Part shown: one piece after another, positions 6,850 to 6,929 of the stretch
How the letters are laid out: every line of letters begins with the position of its first letter
Numbering within the stretch: position 1 is the stretch's first letter
Assembly (NCBI RefSeq): GCF_946481155.1
Contig: NZ_CAMLMK010000129.1
Span: 1 to 6,929 of the forward strand
Reading direction: 5' to 3'
DNA from: an uncultured Flavobacterium sp.
GTDB taxonomy: Bacteria; Bacteroidota; Bacteroidia; Flavobacteriales; Flavobacteriaceae
DNA length: 6,929 bases
The notes under the pieces: model-generated
Told to the model about the DNA's origin: nothing
What the model saw: only the letters and a program-made list of their open reading frames with translations
The model's database searches: none
Program-made: the position numbers and the translations under genes

Positions 6850-6929
6850 TTTTAGAGGGGTTGAACAACAATGTAAAGATCAAGGAATTGATATTGGGAA
6901 AACAAAATTAAAATTGTTTCTTTTAACAA

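Larger units (their letters stand above)
6743..6929. other. Non-coding tail region with structured elements and possible gene remnant
   Basis: No gene is convincing here. The region contains a tRNA-3'-end-like fold (6761-6812), a hairpin (6813-6849) and a 26-codon open frame from ATG 6831 to TAA 6909-6911. The tiny frame is rich in Lys, Asn, Leu and Ile and ends in a plausible stop, so it could be the tail of a decayed gene or chance. Toxin-immunity loci often end in such debris, but nothing here identifies the parent gene. Confidence 0.45.

Noticed and set aside
1..6929. CRISPR array or insertion sequence
   Set aside because: No regularly spaced repeats, no transposase-like reading frame and no terminal inverted repeats with flanking duplications are visible.

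Overview
The window looks like accessory DNA from a member of the Bacteroidota, most likely a flavobacterium-like organism. The intergenic DNA is very AT-rich, there are no strong Shine-Dalgarno sequences before the genes, and a good match to the Bacteroidota promoter (TTG, spacer, TAnnTTTG) precedes the first gene. The taxonomic call is an inference from these traits, not from a marker gene.

Layout: a 381-base AT-rich leader and promoter region; a 1225-residue cytoplasmic-looking protein of unrecognised family (382-4059); a 62-base intercistronic region with overlapping hairpins; a 680-residue polymorphic-toxin-like protein (4122-6164) with a YwqJ-type deaminase domain at its C-terminus; and, after only 13 bases, a 163-residue SUKH-3-type immunity protein (6178-6669). 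A clear intrinsic terminator at 6711-6742 closes the unit. The remaining 187 bases have no convincing gene but hold a tRNA-3'-end-like fold, a second hairpin and a possible gene remnant. All three genes are on the + strand and probably form one operon.

Proposed working model (inference): the deaminase toxin chemically alters a nucleic acid or nucleotide target in a competitor, the SUKH-3 protein protects the producer, and the 1225-residue protein is a partner for packaging, delivery or membrane interaction. Neither large protein has an N-terminal signal peptide or a visible type IX sorting domain, so export would need a route other than Sec plus T9SS, for example a contractile injection apparatus encoded elsewhere, or lysis. 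The most novel parts are the large first protein, which I cannot assign to a known delivery family, and the roughly 500-residue N-terminal region of the toxin with several hydrophobic helical stretches.
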